From positions 62,001 to 126,000 of the forward strand of contig NZ_JACCDF010000012.1 of the NCBI RefSeq assembly GCF_013415105.1: a stretch of DNA of 64,000 bases. Reading direction: 5' to 3'. Made by a program: the position numbers and the translations under genes. Under the pieces are notes generated by a model. The model made no database searches. It saw nothing but the letters and a program-made list of their open reading frames with translations, and was not told where the DNA came from. Positions 50,009-59,598 of the stretch are shown here, piece by piece; position 1 is the stretch's first letter; every line of letters begins with the position of its first letter. This DNA is from Vreelandella salicampi (lineage in GTDB: Bacteria; Pseudomonadota; Gammaproteobacteria; Pseudomonadales; Halomonadaceae).

Positions 50009-52861
50009 ATGCGTTTAACTCGCAAAACAACCGCCTCTAAAGCGAGCGGTCTGGGCATCAGCCGCCGCCAGTTCTTAAAGCGTAGTGGGGCAGCCACCGG
50101 TGGCGTTGCTGCGGCCGGCTTTATGGGCGCGCCGATGATGCAGCGCGCCGAATCGGCGGATAAAACGCCGGTACTGGATTCGCCGGTGGAAACCAAGCGA
50201 ACGGTTTGCTCGCACTGCTCGGTGGGCTGTGGCGTGTACGCCGAGGTGCAGGAAGGTATCTGGACCAAGCAAGAACCCGCATTTGATCACCCGATTAACC
50301 GCGGCGCCCACTGCGCCAAGGGTGCTTCCTTGCGCCAGCACGGCCACTCCAGCCGTCGTTTGAAATACCCGATGAAGCTGGTCGGAGGCGAATGGCAGCG
50401 CATGAGTTGGGACGATGCCATCGAAGAGATCGGTAATAAGGTGCTGGAGCTCTCTGAACAGTACAGTCCGGATAGCATTTACTGGCTCGGCTCGGCCAAG
50501 TTCAATAACGAGCAGGCGTATTTGTTGCGCAAGTTCGCTGCCCTCGCCGGTACCAACAACACCGACCACCAGGCGCGTATTTGCCACTCCACGACCGTCG
50601 CCGGTGTGGCCAATACCTGGGGTTACGGGGCGATGACCAACTCGCTCAACGATATTCAAAACTCAAAGTCGATCATGTTTATCGGCTCTAACCCCAGCGA
50701 AGCCCACCCGGTAGCCATGCAGCATATTTTGCTCGCCAAGGAGCGCAGCAACGCTGAGATCATCGTCGTCGACCCCCGCTTTACCCGCACGGCGGCTAAG
50801 GCGGATAAGTTTGTGCGCCTACGCCCCGGTTCTGACGTCGCCTTTATCTGGGGGCTGTTGTGGCACATTTTTGAGAACGGCTGGGAAGATAGCGAATACA
50901 TTAATCAGCGTGTCTACGCCCTCGACGAAGTGCGCGCTGAAGTGGCGAACTTCACGCCGTCGGAAGTCGAGCGCATTACCGGCGTACCCGAAGAGGCGAT
51001 GTATGACACAGCCAAGCGGCTAGCGGATAACCGCCCCGGCTGTATCGTTTGGTGCATGGGCGGTACCCAGCACACCACCGGCAATAACAACACCCGCGCT
51101 TACTGCATCCTGGAGCTGGCGTTGGGTAATATCGGTAAATCCGGTGGCGGTGCCAACATCTTCCGCGGCCACGATAACGTGCAAGGCGCGACTGATTTGG
51201 GCCTGATGTCCCACTCGCTGCCCGGCTACTACGGCCTCTCCGAAGGTGCCTGGAAACACTGGGGGCGCGTTTGGGGTTTGGACTACGAGTGGCTACAAAG
51301 CCGCTTCGATGACACCGAATACGTTGACGGCAAGCCGATGCACTCGAGTGGCATTACGGTCTCGCGTTGGATCGATGGGGTGCTGGAAGAAGACGAAAAC
51401 ATCTCACAGCGTTCCAAGCTAAAAGCGATGTTCTACTGGGGGCACGCGGTTAACTCGCAAACCCGCGGACCAGAAATGCAACAGGCGATGAAGCAGCTGG
51501 AAATGATGGTCATCGTCGACCCGTACCCCACGGTGGCCGGTGTTATGCACGACCGCACCGACGGCGTTTATCTGCTGCCCGCAGCAACGCAGTTTGAAAC
51601 CACCGGCAGCGTGACGGCGACCAACCGCTCAATTCAGTGGCGCGATAAGGTCATTGAGCCGCTCTTTGAGTCCAAGCCCGACCACGAGATCATGTATCTG
51701 TTGTCGCAGAAGTTAGGCTTTGCCGAGGAGCTATTTAAAAACATCCGGGTGGAAAACAATGAGCCGCTGATTGAAGACATCACCCGCGAATTCAACGCCG
51801 GTATGTGGACCGTGGGCTACACCGGCCAAAGCCCAGAGCGTTTGAAAGAGCACCAGAAAAACTGGCATACCTTCAGCTTCCATAGCCTGCAGGCGCAAGG
51901 CGGCCCGGCTGACGGTGACTACTACGGTTTGCCGTGGCCGTGCTGGGGTACGGCTGAAATGGGCCACCCCGGAACGCCGATTCTCTACGACACAAGCAAG
52001 TCGGTAGCTGAAGGTGGTTTGACCTTCCGTGCTCGTTTTGGCGTTGAGCGCGATGGGGAAAATATCCTGGCGGATGGTTCCTTTAGCGCAGGCTCTGACA
52101 TCGAGGACGGCTATCCCGAGTTTAATGCGCAGATGCTTCAAGATCTGGGCTGGTGGGATGATTTGACCGATGCCGAGAAAACTGCGGCTGAGGGCAAAAA
52201 CTGGAAGACCGATCTTTCCGGCGGCATTCAGCGTGTGGCCATCGACCATGGTTGTGCGCCGTTTGGTAACGCCAAGGCGCGTTGCAACGTCTGGACCTTC
52301 CCCGACCCGATTCCGAAGCATCGCGAGCCGCTTTATACCAGCCGCCGCGACTTGGTCGAAGATTACCCCACGTGGGACGACGTGGCCTCGCATTACCGCC
52401 TGCCGACACTCTACCAGAGCATCCAGGAGAACGATGTCACCGACCGCTATCCGATCATTCTGACCTCGGGTCGTTTGGTGGAATACGAAGGCGGCGGTGA
52501 AGAGACGCGTTCCATGTCGTGGCTCGCCGAGCTGCAGCAGGAGATGTTCGTCGAGATCAACCCGGCACTGGCTAACGATATCGGCATCCTCGATGGCGAT
52601 ATGGTGTGGGTTGAAGGGGCTGAAGGCGGCCGCGTGAAAGTGAAAGCGCTGGTGACGCCGCGTGTCGCGCGGGAAGTTGTCTTTATGCCGTTCCACTTTG
52701 GCGGCATGTTCCAAGGCGAAAGCCTGCACGACCGTTATCCCGACGGTACAGCGCCCTATGTGCTAGGGGAGGCGGCTAACACCGCCACCACCTATGGCTA
52801 CGACACCGTGACACAAATGCAGGAAACAAAATGCACCCTGTGTCGTATTGAGCTCGCCTAA
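50009..52861 (+). CDS. fdhA: Formate dehydrogenase catalytic subunit, Cys-type, Tat-exported
   Basis: A 950-residue bis-MGD enzyme that oxidises formate to CO2 at the periplasmic face. The Tat signal is in residues about 12-45 (SRRQFLKRSG). The N-terminal [4Fe-4S] ligands start at Cys67 (CSHCSVGC) with a fourth Cys in GAHCAKG. The metal-coordinating residue is Cys192 (TGC) in ARICHST, where E. coli FdnG has selenocysteine; no in-frame TGA occurs. GHDNVQGATDLG and the C-terminal SGRLVEYEGGGEETRS block are typical. Molybdenum or tungsten could occupy the site. It is followed by fdhB after 60 bases. Confidence 0.95.
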   Translation: MRLTRKTTASKASGLGISRRQFLKRSGAATGGVAAAGFMGAPMMQRAESADKTPVLDSPVETKRTVCSHCSVGCGVYAEVQEGIWTKQEPAFDHPINRGAHCAKGASLRQHGHSSRRLKYPMKLVGGEWQRMSWDDAIEEIGNKVLELSEQYSPDSIYWLGSAKFNNEQAYLLRKFAALAGTNNTDHQARICHSTTVAGVANTWGYGAMTNSLNDIQNSKSIMFIGSNPSEAHPVAMQHILLAKERSNAEIIVVDPRFTRTAAKADKFVRLRPGSDVAFIWGLLWHIFENGWEDSEYINQRVYALDEVRAEVANFTPSEVERITGVPEEAMYDTAKRLADNRPGCIVWCMGGTQHTTGNNNTRAYCILELALGNIGKSGGGANIFRGHDNVQGATDLGLMSHSLPGYYGLSEGAWKHWGRVWGLDYEWLQSRFDDTEYVDGKPMHSSGITVSRWIDGVLEEDENISQRSKLKAMFYWGHAVNSQTRGPEMQQAMKQLEMMVIVDPYPTVAGVMHDRTDGVYLLPAATQFETTGSVTATNRSIQWRDKVIEPLFESKPDHEIMYLLSQKLGFAEELFKNIRVENNEPLIEDITREFNAGMWTVGYTGQSPERLKEHQKNWHTFSFHSLQAQGGPADGDYYGLPWPCWGTAEMGHPGTPILYDTSKSVAEGGLTFRARFGVERDGENILADGSFSAGSDIEDGYPEFNAQMLQDLGWWDDLTDAEKTAAEGKNWKTDLSGGIQRVAIDHGCAPFGNAKARCNVWTFPDPIPKHREPLYTSRRDLVEDYPTWDDVASHYRLPTLYQSIQENDVTDRYPIILTSGRLVEYEGGGEETRSMSWLAELQQEMFVEINPALANDIGILDGDMVWVEGAEGGRVKVKALVTPRVAREVVFMPFHFGGMFQGESLHDRYPDGTAPYVLGEAANTATTYGYDTVTQMQETKCTLCRIELA

Positions 52862-52921
52862 GTCCAGACCTGACGCACCGACGGCGCGGTAGCCATTTCC
52901 GCGCCGTCAAAGGAGAACACC

Positions 52922-53536
52922 ATGGCTCAAATGAAATTTATGTGTGACGCAGAGCGCTGCATCGAGTGCAACGGTTGTGTCACCGCCTGTAAAAACGCCA
53001 ATGACGTCGAGTGGGGCATTCAGCGCCGCCGCGTGGTAACCCTAAACGACGGCGAAGCCGATGAAATGTCGATTTCCGTGGCCTGTATGCACTGCGATGA
53101 CGCGCCGTGTATGGCAGTCTGCCCGACCGATTGTTTCTACAAAACCGATGACGGCATCGTGCTGCACGATAAAGACCTGTGCATCGGCTGTGGTTACTGC
53201 CTCTATGCTTGCCCGTTCGGCGCGCCACAGTTTCCTCAGCAGAACGCCTTTGGCGAGCGCGGCAAGATGGACAAATGCACCTTCTGCGCTGGCGGCCCGG
53301 CGGAAAGCAAAGAAGAAGAGTACGAAAAATACGGCGCCAACCGCATTGCCGAAGGCAAGTTGCCGCTATGCGCGGAAATGTGCTCCACCAAAGCCCTGCT
53401 CGCGGGCGATGCGCAGGAAGTGGCCGACATTTTCCGTCAGCGTGTGGTACACCGCGGCCACGAAGACGGTGCCTGGTCTAACAACCAACGGGCCAGTGCG
53501 GACAACCTCGCCTATGATGCTGCCCGTAAAGGGTAA
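52922..53536 (+). CDS. fdhB: Formate dehydrogenase iron-sulfur subunit
   Basis: A 204-residue electron-transfer subunit with four cubane motifs: CIECNGCVTACKN, CMHCDDAPCMAVCP, CIGCGYCLYACPFG and CTFC...CAEMC. It relays electrons from FdhA to the cytochrome b subunit. Unlike E. coli FdnH it has no C-terminal membrane helix and is shorter. AAGGAG precedes the ATG; it lies 11 bases before fdhC. Confidence 0.94.
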   Translation: MAQMKFMCDAERCIECNGCVTACKNANDVEWGIQRRRVVTLNDGEADEMSISVACMHCDDAPCMAVCPTDCFYKTDDGIVLHDKDLCIGCGYCLYACPFGAPQFPQQNAFGERGKMDKCTFCAGGPAESKEEEYEKYGANRIAEGKLPLCAEMCSTKALLAGDAQEVADIFRQRVVHRGHEDGAWSNNQRASADNLAYDAARKG

Positions 53537-53547
53537 GGAGGTCCATC

Positions 53548-54603
53548 ATGAACCTGATACGTTCAGACCTATGGCGGTGGTTGTGTCTGGCACTCGCGCT
53601 GGTGGCAAGCGTGGGTTTTACCCAGCTTGCGATGGCTCAGGCCGACCCTGAACGCGAGATGACCACTGCCGCCCCTGCCATTGATGCGGATCAATGGCGT
53701 CAAGTGCGCAGCGGTGAAACCGGTGCTAACTACCGTGATTCGCGTGCTGACAGCAATTACAATTTGATCAATGCCAGCGGTGAAACCTGGCGCCAGCTGC
53801 GTAACCGCTGGGTGTCGCCCTATGGGTTGATCGTGGTGCTAGGGATGGCCGGGGTAATCACGCTGTTCTACCTTATCATCGGGAGTAAGCACCTAGATGA
53901 GGAACGTACCGGAAAAAAACTCTTTCGCTGGTCGCTGTTTATACGCTCGCTACACTGGACAGTGGCGTCGCTTTTTATCGTGCTGGCGCTCACGGGCTTA
54001 AACTTGCTGTATGGCAAGTTTGTGTTCCGCACGCTGTTTGGCGATGCTTTCTGGGCGAGCATGATTTCCGGCTCCAAGTTGCTACACAACTACCTGGGGC
54101 CCATCTTCGGGATCTTGCTGGTGGTGCTGCTGCTCAAACTGCTCAAAGACAACATGCCGAAAAAGCATGACTTGGAATGGTTCAAGAAAGGCGGCGGCTT
54201 AATCGGCAAGGGCCATGTGGATGCCGGCTTTGCCAACGGTGGGGAAAAAGCATGGTACTGGTTATTGGCAACCGTCGGGTTGCTGGTGATCGCCAGTGGC
54301 TTTGTACTCGATTTCCCCAACTATGGCCAGGGGCGCGACACTATGCAGTGGGCCAATATCATTCATGCGGTGGGTGCACTCGGCTTAACGGCGGTGTCGC
54401 TGGGGCATATCTATATCGGCACACTTGGCACCGAAGGCTCGCTGGAAGCCATGACCACCGGTTACGTAGATGAAACCTGGGCCAAAGAGCACCACAACCT
54501 TTGGTACGACGAGGTCAAGGATCAGGCGCTTTCCGAAGAGGAAGTTGCCGCGCAAAAAGGCACTAAGGGGACGGGTGACACAGCACCATCACAGCCAAGC
54601 TAA
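53548..54603 (+). CDS. fdhC: Formate dehydrogenase cytochrome b subunit
   Basis: A 351-residue integral membrane subunit that anchors the complex and passes electrons to quinone. A signal peptide or first helix (about 8-31, ending AMAQA) precedes a periplasmic segment, then four main helices. Candidate heme ligands are the His in IRSLHW, LLHNYLG, IIHAVGA and SLGHIYIG. The C-terminus is a charged, low-complexity tail. The ribosome-binding site GGAGG lies 5 bases before the ATG. A terminator follows. Confidence 0.92.
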   Translation: MNLIRSDLWRWLCLALALVASVGFTQLAMAQADPEREMTTAAPAIDADQWRQVRSGETGANYRDSRADSNYNLINASGETWRQLRNRWVSPYGLIVVLGMAGVITLFYLIIGSKHLDEERTGKKLFRWSLFIRSLHWTVASLFIVLALTGLNLLYGKFVFRTLFGDAFWASMISGSKLLHNYLGPIFGILLVVLLLKLLKDNMPKKHDLEWFKKGGGLIGKGHVDAGFANGGEKAWYWLLATVGLLVIASGFVLDFPNYGQGRDTMQWANIIHAVGALGLTAVSLGHIYIGTLGTEGSLEAMTTGYVDETWAKEHHNLWYDEVKDQALSEEEVAAQKGTKGTGDTAPSQPS

Positions 54604-54636
54604 ATTCCTCCCTTAGGTACGATTTTGTTGACCTTT

Positions 54637-54662
54637 GACACCGCCTACGGGCGGTGTCTTTT
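54637..54662 (+). terminator. Terminator of the fdh operon
   Basis: GACACCGCC pairs perfectly with GGCGGTGTC around a TACG loop and is followed by TTTTG, 34 bases after the fdhC stop. Confidence 0.85.
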
Positions 54663-54721
54663 GTTATGCTTTATGCAGCTGATGCACAGCGCCTTAGCCT
54701 TTATGAATCTCAGGAGTCACA

Positions 54722-55054
54722 ATGCAGCAGTTTGATGATGCGACCCGTACTGAGCTCGAAGCCGCCGCTTTTCGCCGCCTACTCCAACACCTAGATGACA
54801 ATAAGGATGTTCAGAACATCGACCTGATGATTCTGGCCGATTTCTGCCGTAACTGCTTGTCCAAATGGCTCGTCAGCGCTGCCGACGCGCGGGGCGAAAG
54901 CCTGAACTACGAAGAGGCCCGCGAGTACGTCTACGGTATGCCCTACAGCGAGTGGAAAGAGAAATACCAAACGCCTGCCACGCCCGAGCAGTTAGAAGCT
55001 TTCGACGCCCGCCAAGCGCAGAAAAAAGCCCGTTCTCAAAGTCAAAAGGAGTAA
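54722..55054 (+). CDS. DUF1244 protein
   Basis: A 110-residue soluble helical protein. The LADFCRNCLSKWL motif with its two Cys, and YGMPYSEWKEKYQ, identify DUF1244, a family of unknown function. It is encoded four bases before moaB and is probably co-transcribed with it. The link with molybdenum cofactor genes may only be positional. Confidence 0.88.
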   Translation: MQQFDDATRTELEAAAFRRLLQHLDDNKDVQNIDLMILADFCRNCLSKWLVSAADARGESLNYEEAREYVYGMPYSEWKEKYQTPATPEQLEAFDARQAQKKARSQSQKE

Positions 55055-55058
55055 TGCC

Positions 55059-55580
55059 ATGAGCGAGGAAATGATCCCGTTAAACGTGGCGGTGCTGACC
55101 ATCTCCGATACCCGCACGGAAGAGACTGACCGCAGCGGCCAAGCGCTGGTCGAGCGCGCCACGAGTGCCGGCCACCGTGTGGCGGAAAAGCGTATCGTGG
55201 CGGACGATGTTTACCAGATTCGCGCGCTAGTGGCAGCCTGGATCGCCGACCCCGAGGTGCAGGTGATTATCACCACCGGCGGCACCGGCTTTACCGGCCG
55301 AGACTCCACGCCCGAGGCGGTGTCTGTGCTGCTAGACAAGCGCATCGAAGGTTTTGGTGAGCGGTTTCGCCTGCTTAGCGGCGAGGAGATCGGCAGCTCC
55401 ACCATCCAAAGCCGCTGCCTCGGCGGGCTCGCTAATGCCACGGTGATTTTTTGCCTGCCAGGCTCCACTGGCGCCTGCCGCACCGGCTGGGACGGCGTTC
55501 TCGCCGAACAGCTCGACAGCCGCCATAAGCCCTGCAACTTTGCCAACCTGGTAATTCCCGAGCGGGGGCAGCATGGCTGA
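55059..55580 (+). CDS. moaB: Molybdenum cofactor biosynthesis protein B
   Basis: A 173-residue MoaB/Mog-type protein that binds molybdopterin, probably as an adenylyltransferase. [14 protein letters not shown] near the start and [20 protein letters not shown] carry the family signature; [22 protein letters not shown] is the C-terminal block. AAAGGAG precedes the ATG. It closes the cofactor/formate region; the defence island starts 92 bases downstream. Confidence 0.94.
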   Translation: MSEEMIPLNVAVLTISDTRTEETDRSGQALVERATSAGHRVAEKRIVADDVYQIRALVAAWIADPEVQVIITTGGTGFTGRDSTPEAVSVLLDKRIEGFGERFRLLSGEEIGSSTIQSRCLGGLANATVIFCLPGSTGACRTGWDGVLAEQLDSRHKPCNFANLVIPERGQHG

Positions 55581-55672
55581 TAGTTTTACTTTTGCGTGTT
55601 TGTTGTAAAGCACATTCGAGGTTGGCCTTGATACGCTGATATTGTGGTGGTCAACGTGGAAAAGGGAAAAGG

Positions 55673-58600
55673 ATGACACTTAAAGAACGCGACATCGAGC
55701 AGAGCCTCTTAAAAAAACTCGATGAGCTCAAATATACCTATCGGCCCGATATCTGTGATAAGGCCAGCTTAGAACAAAACTTCCGCGAAAAATTCGAGGC
55801 GCTTAATTATGTGCGGCTCACCGATGCTGAGTTCGCCCGGCTACGCGATGATATTATCAATGCCGATGTATTTCAGGCCGCCAAATCCCTGCGAGAATAC
55901 GGCCATTTTCAGCGCGAAGATGGCACGCCGTTGGATTACATGCTGGTCAACCTCAAGGACTGGTGCAAAAATGACTTCGAAGTTGTTAACCAGCTGCGAA
56001 TCAACACTGATAATAGCCATCATCGCTACGACGTGATCCTGTTGATCAATGGCCTGCCGGTGGCGCAGATTGAGTTGAAAACTCTCAGCATCAACCCACG
56101 CCGTGCGATGGAGCAGATCGTCCAGTACAAAAATGACCCCGGTAACGGCTACGCCAATACGTTACTGTGCTTTATGCAGTTGTTTATTGTTAGCAACCGC
56201 AGTAATACCTACTACTTTGCCAATAACCACAGCCAGCACTTTTCTTTTAACGCCGATGAGCGCTTTTTGCCCATCTACCAACTGGCAAGCGAAGATAATA
56301 CTAAGATTACGCATCTTGATGACTTCGCCGAAAAGTTCCTTGCTAAATGCACGCTGGGCCAAATGATCAGCCGTTATATGGTGTTGGTGGCCAGCGAGCA
56401 AAAGCTGATGATCATGCGGCCTTATCAAATCTATGCGGTTAAGGCCATTGTCGATTGCATTCACCAAAACCGGGGCAACGGTTATATCTGGCACACCACC
56501 GGCAGTGGCAAGACGCTGACTTCTTTCAAAGCGTCCACCTTGCTCAAGGACAACTCAGACATTGAAAAATGCCTGTTTGTCGTGGATCGCAAAGACCTCG
56601 ACCGGCAGACCCGTGAGGAATTTAACAAGTTCCAACAAGGCTGTGTAGAGGAAAATACCAATACAGAAACCCTGGTGCGCCGCCTGCTCTCCGAAGACTA
56701 CGCCGACAAGGTGATTGTCACCACCATCCAGAAGTTGGGCTTGGCATTAGATGAAAACAGCAAGCGCAACCAGCAGCACAAAGAGAGTGGTCGACTTACC
56801 TATAAAGAGCGGTTAGAGCCATTGCGGGACAAGCGGATGGTGTTCATTTTTGATGAATGCCACCGCTCCCAGTTTGGCGACAACCACAAGGCCATCAAAG
56901 CGTTCTTTCCCAAAGCGCAACTGTTTGGCTTTACCGGCACGCCCATTTTTGAAGACAACGCCACCTACAAGCAGATCGACGGCACGGTAGGTTCCTACCG
57001 AACCACCGAGGATATTTTTGAAAAGCGGCTTCACGCCTATACCATTACCCACGCCATTGATGACCGTAACGTGCTGCGCTTTCATATTGATTATTTCAAG
57101 CCCGAAAGCGCGAACCTGGAAACACCTGAAAAAGCGGCCAAGGTGTCCAGTAAGGGCAAAAAGCAAACCCAGGTCAAACCCAGCGAGACTGTCACCCAGC
57201 AAGCGGTCGTTGAGGCAATTCTGGACAAACACAATGCCGCCACCAATCAACGGCGCTTTAACGCCATACTGGCGACGGCTTCCATCAATCATGCCATTGC
57301 GTATTACGAGCTGTTCAAGCAGATACAGGCTGAACGCCTAGCGCAAGATCCAGCATACCCAGCATTAAATATCGCTTGCGTGTTTTCACCACCTGCTGAG
57401 GGCAACAAAGACGTTAAGCAACTGCAAGAAGACCTGCCCCAAGAGAAAGCCGATAACCAGCAAGATCCAGACATAAAGAAAGCAGCGCTCAAAACCATCA
57501 TCGACGACTACAACACGCAATACGGCAGCAACCATACGATTAACGAGTTCGACCTTTATTATCAGGACGTGCAGCAGCGCATCAAAGACCAGCAATACCC
57601 AAACAGCGACTATCCGCACAAAAACAAAATCGACATCACCATCGTAGTGGATATGCTGCTGACCGGTTTCGACTCCAAATACCTCAATACTCTGTATGTG
57701 GATAAAAATCTCAAGCACCACGGTCTGATTCAGGCCTTTTCACGCACCAACCGCGTACTTAACGATACCAAGCCCTACGGTAATATTCTCGATTTTCGTG
57801 GTCAGGAAGCGTCAGTAGACGCCGCCATTGCGCTGTTCTCCGGCGAGGACAAGAACCACTCTCGCGAAATATGGCTGGTAGATCCAGCGCCCCAGATTAT
57901 TGAAAAATATGAAGAAGCGGTAGCGGCGATGGGTGAGTTTATGGAGCAAAGTGGTCTGGTTTGTGAACCCCATGCTCCCTATAACTTAAAGGGCGATACG
58001 GCGCGCATTGAATTCATTAACCGCTTTAAGGAAGTGCAGCGCCTTAGAACACAACTCGACCAGTACACCGACCTGGATGAAGCGCAAAGAGAAAAAATTA
58101 ATACCCTTTTGCCTGAAGATGATCTGCGTTCTCTACGAAGTTCGTACCTGGAAACTGCCCAGCGCCTTAAGGCTCAGCAGGGTAAGAGCGGCGAAGAGTC
58201 CAGTGAAGCACAGGAAGCCATCGAACAGCTTGACTTCGAGTTCGTGCTCTTCTCTTCAGCAGTTATTGACTACGACTACATCATGGGGCTCATCGCACGC
58301 TACAGCCAAAATACACCTGGCAAGCAAACCATGAGCCGCGATCAGTTGGTCAACATGCTGACCGCGAGCAGCAACCTGATGGACGAGCGCGATGAGATTG
58401 TCGCCTACATTAATAGCCTGCAAGCAGGAGAGGGGTTGAGCGAGCAGGCCATCCGTGACGGCTACCAAGCCTTCAAGGCACAAAAGGCTGACAGTGAGTT
58501 GAGTGAAATGGCTGACAGGCACGGCTTACAGGCGGATACGCTTAAAGCCTTTGTTGAAGCTATCTTCGACCGAATGATTTTTGACGGTGAGCACCTAAGT

Positions 58601-58735
58601 GACTTGTTTGAACCGCTGGAATTGGGTTGGAAAGATCGCACAAAAGCAGAGCTGGCATTGATGGAAGAGCTGGTGCCCTTTTTGCAAAAACAAGCGCAAG
58701 GACGTGAGATTTCTGGGTTGGCGGCGTATGAATAG
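55673..58735 (+). CDS. hsdR: Type I restriction enzyme R subunit (HsdR)
   Basis: The motor-nuclease subunit of a type I restriction system, 1020 residues. The N-terminal nuclease has the PD-(D/E)xK residues D120, E134 and K136 (IELK). Helicase motif I is HTTGSGKT (G277-T281) and motif II is DECH at 394-397; FGFTGTPIF (motif III region), LLTGFDSKYLNTLYVDK and QAFSRTNRV (motifs V-VI) follow. The C-terminal region is helical. AAGGGA lies 5 bases before the ATG. First gene of the island operon. It looks intact. Confidence 0.95.
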   Translation: MTLKERDIEQSLLKKLDELKYTYRPDICDKASLEQNFREKFEALNYVRLTDAEFARLRDDIINADVFQAAKSLREYGHFQREDGTPLDYMLVNLKDWCKNDFEVVNQLRINTDNSHHRYDVILLINGLPVAQIELKTLSINPRRAMEQIVQYKNDPGNGYANTLLCFMQLFIVSNRSNTYYFANNHSQHFSFNADERFLPIYQLASEDNTKITHLDDFAEKFLAKCTLGQMISRYMVLVASEQKLMIMRPYQIYAVKAIVDCIHQNRGNGYIWHTTGSGKTLTSFKASTLLKDNSDIEKCLFVVDRKDLDRQTREEFNKFQQGCVEENTNTETLVRRLLSEDYADKVIVTTIQKLGLALDENSKRNQQHKESGRLTYKERLEPLRDKRMVFIFDECHRSQFGDNHKAIKAFFPKAQLFGFTGTPIFEDNATYKQIDGTVGSYRTTEDIFEKRLHAYTITHAIDDRNVLRFHIDYFKPESANLETPEKAAKVSSKGKKQTQVKPSETVTQQAVVEAILDKHNAATNQRRFNAILATASINHAIAYYELFKQIQAERLAQDPAYPALNIACVFSPPAEGNKDVKQLQEDLPQEKADNQQDPDIKKAALKTIIDDYNTQYGSNHTINEFDLYYQDVQQRIKDQQYPNSDYPHKNKIDITIVVDMLLTGFDSKYLNTLYVDKNLKHHGLIQAFSRTNRVLNDTKPYGNILDFRGQEASVDAAIALFSGEDKNHSREIWLVDPAPQIIEKYEEAVAAMGEFMEQSGLVCEPHAPYNLKGDTARIEFINRFKEVQRLRTQLDQYTDLDEAQREKINTLLPEDDLRSLRSSYLETAQRLKAQQGKSGEESSEAQEAIEQLDFEFVLFSSAVIDYDYIMGLIARYSQNTPGKQTMSRDQLVNMLTASSNLMDERDEIVAYINSLQAGEGLSEQAIRDGYQAFKAQKADSELSEMADRHGLQADTLKAFVEAIFDRMIFDGEHLSDLFEPLELGWKDRTKAELALMEELVPFLQKQAQGREISGLAAYE

Positions 58736-58752
58736 TAACTGGGGAGCACATC

Positions 58753-59598
58753 ATGAAAAATGAAGTAATTCAAACGCTGACGGACAGTTTCGAAGGGCAC
58801 GCCCAGCAGACAGAAAACGGCGTGGAGTTCTGGCTGGCAAGAGATTTGCAGCACCTTCTTGGCTATGGCAAGTGGGACAATTTTCAGGCTGTGATATCTA
58901 AAGCCAAAACCGCCTGCGAGCTCTCTGGTCATGCAATCGCTGACCATTTTGCCGACGTCGGGAAAATGGTCGAGCTTGGCTCCGGCAGCCAGCGCGAGAT
59001 CAGTGACATTATGCTGACACGCTATGCCTGCTATCTCATTGCTCAAAACGGTGACCCAAGAAAACAGGAAATTGCTTTCGCCCAAACCTACTTTGCCATG
59101 CAAACTCGCAAGGCAGAGTTGATAGAGCAGCGCTTGCTGGAAGCTGAGCGGGTGTCAGCGCGCAAGAAGTTATCTGCCACGGAGAAAGAACTGTCGGATA
59201 TTATCTTTGAACAAACCGGCGGCAACCAGAATTTTGCTTTGATCCGTAGCAAAGGTGATACCGCCTTGTTCGGCAAAAATACCAAGTCGATGAAAGCCCA
59301 ATGGCAGGTCCCAGATAATCGCCCGCTAGCGGATTTCGCCCCTACGATTATTCTCAAAGCCAAAGACTTTGCCACAGAGATTACTATTCACAATGCCCGT
59401 GAACAGTCGATGACTCGCGAGCCCCAAATTTCGCAAGAGCATGTCACCAATAACCAAGCCGTGCGCCAAACCCTGATTGACCGTGGCATCCGCCCGGAAA
59501 GCCTGCCACCCGCTGAAGACGTGAAAAAGGTGGAGCGCCGCCTGACAACAGCCGAAAAGAAAGCAATTCAAAATCCTGACGGTCTGGAAGAGAAATGA
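58753..59598 (+). CDS. dinD: DinD-like DNA-damage-inducible protein
   Basis: A 281-residue protein. The first part (about 10-110) matches the BRO-N-like DinD domain: GVEFWLARDLQHLLGYGKWDNFQAVI and MLTRYACYLIAQNGDPRKQEIAFAQTYFA. The rest includes IIFEQTGGNQNFALIRSKGDTALFG and FATEITIHNAREQSM. E. coli DinD is SOS-induced and inhibits RecA filament activity. It sits between hsdR (17-base gap) and hsdS (4-base overlap), where hsdM would normally be expected, so a function inside the restriction operon is implied. Confidence 0.9.
   Translation: MKNEVIQTLTDSFEGHAQQTENGVEFWLARDLQHLLGYGKWDNFQAVISKAKTACELSGHAIADHFADVGKMVELGSGSQREISDIMLTRYACYLIAQNGDPRKQEIAFAQTYFAMQTRKAELIEQRLLEAERVSARKKLSATEKELSDIIFEQTGGNQNFALIRSKGDTALFGKNTKSMKAQWQVPDNRPLADFAPTIILKAKDFATEITIHNAREQSMTREPQISQEHVTNNQAVRQTLIDRGIRPESLPPAEDVKKVERRLTTAEKKAIQNPDGLEEK

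Noticed and set aside
50570..50600. Possible selenocysteine formate dehydrogenase
   Set aside because: The metal-ligand codon at 50582-50584 is TGC (Cys), and the reading frame has no internal TGA.
51731..52729. A 332-residue open frame on the minus strand opposite fdhA
   Set aside because: It is a shadow of the strong fdhA frame in GC-rich codons, with no recognisable motif and no ribosome-binding site.
58736..59598. hsdM hidden between hsdR and hsdS
   Set aside because: The only frame there encodes a DinD-type protein; no NPPF or SAM-binding motif is seen in any frame.
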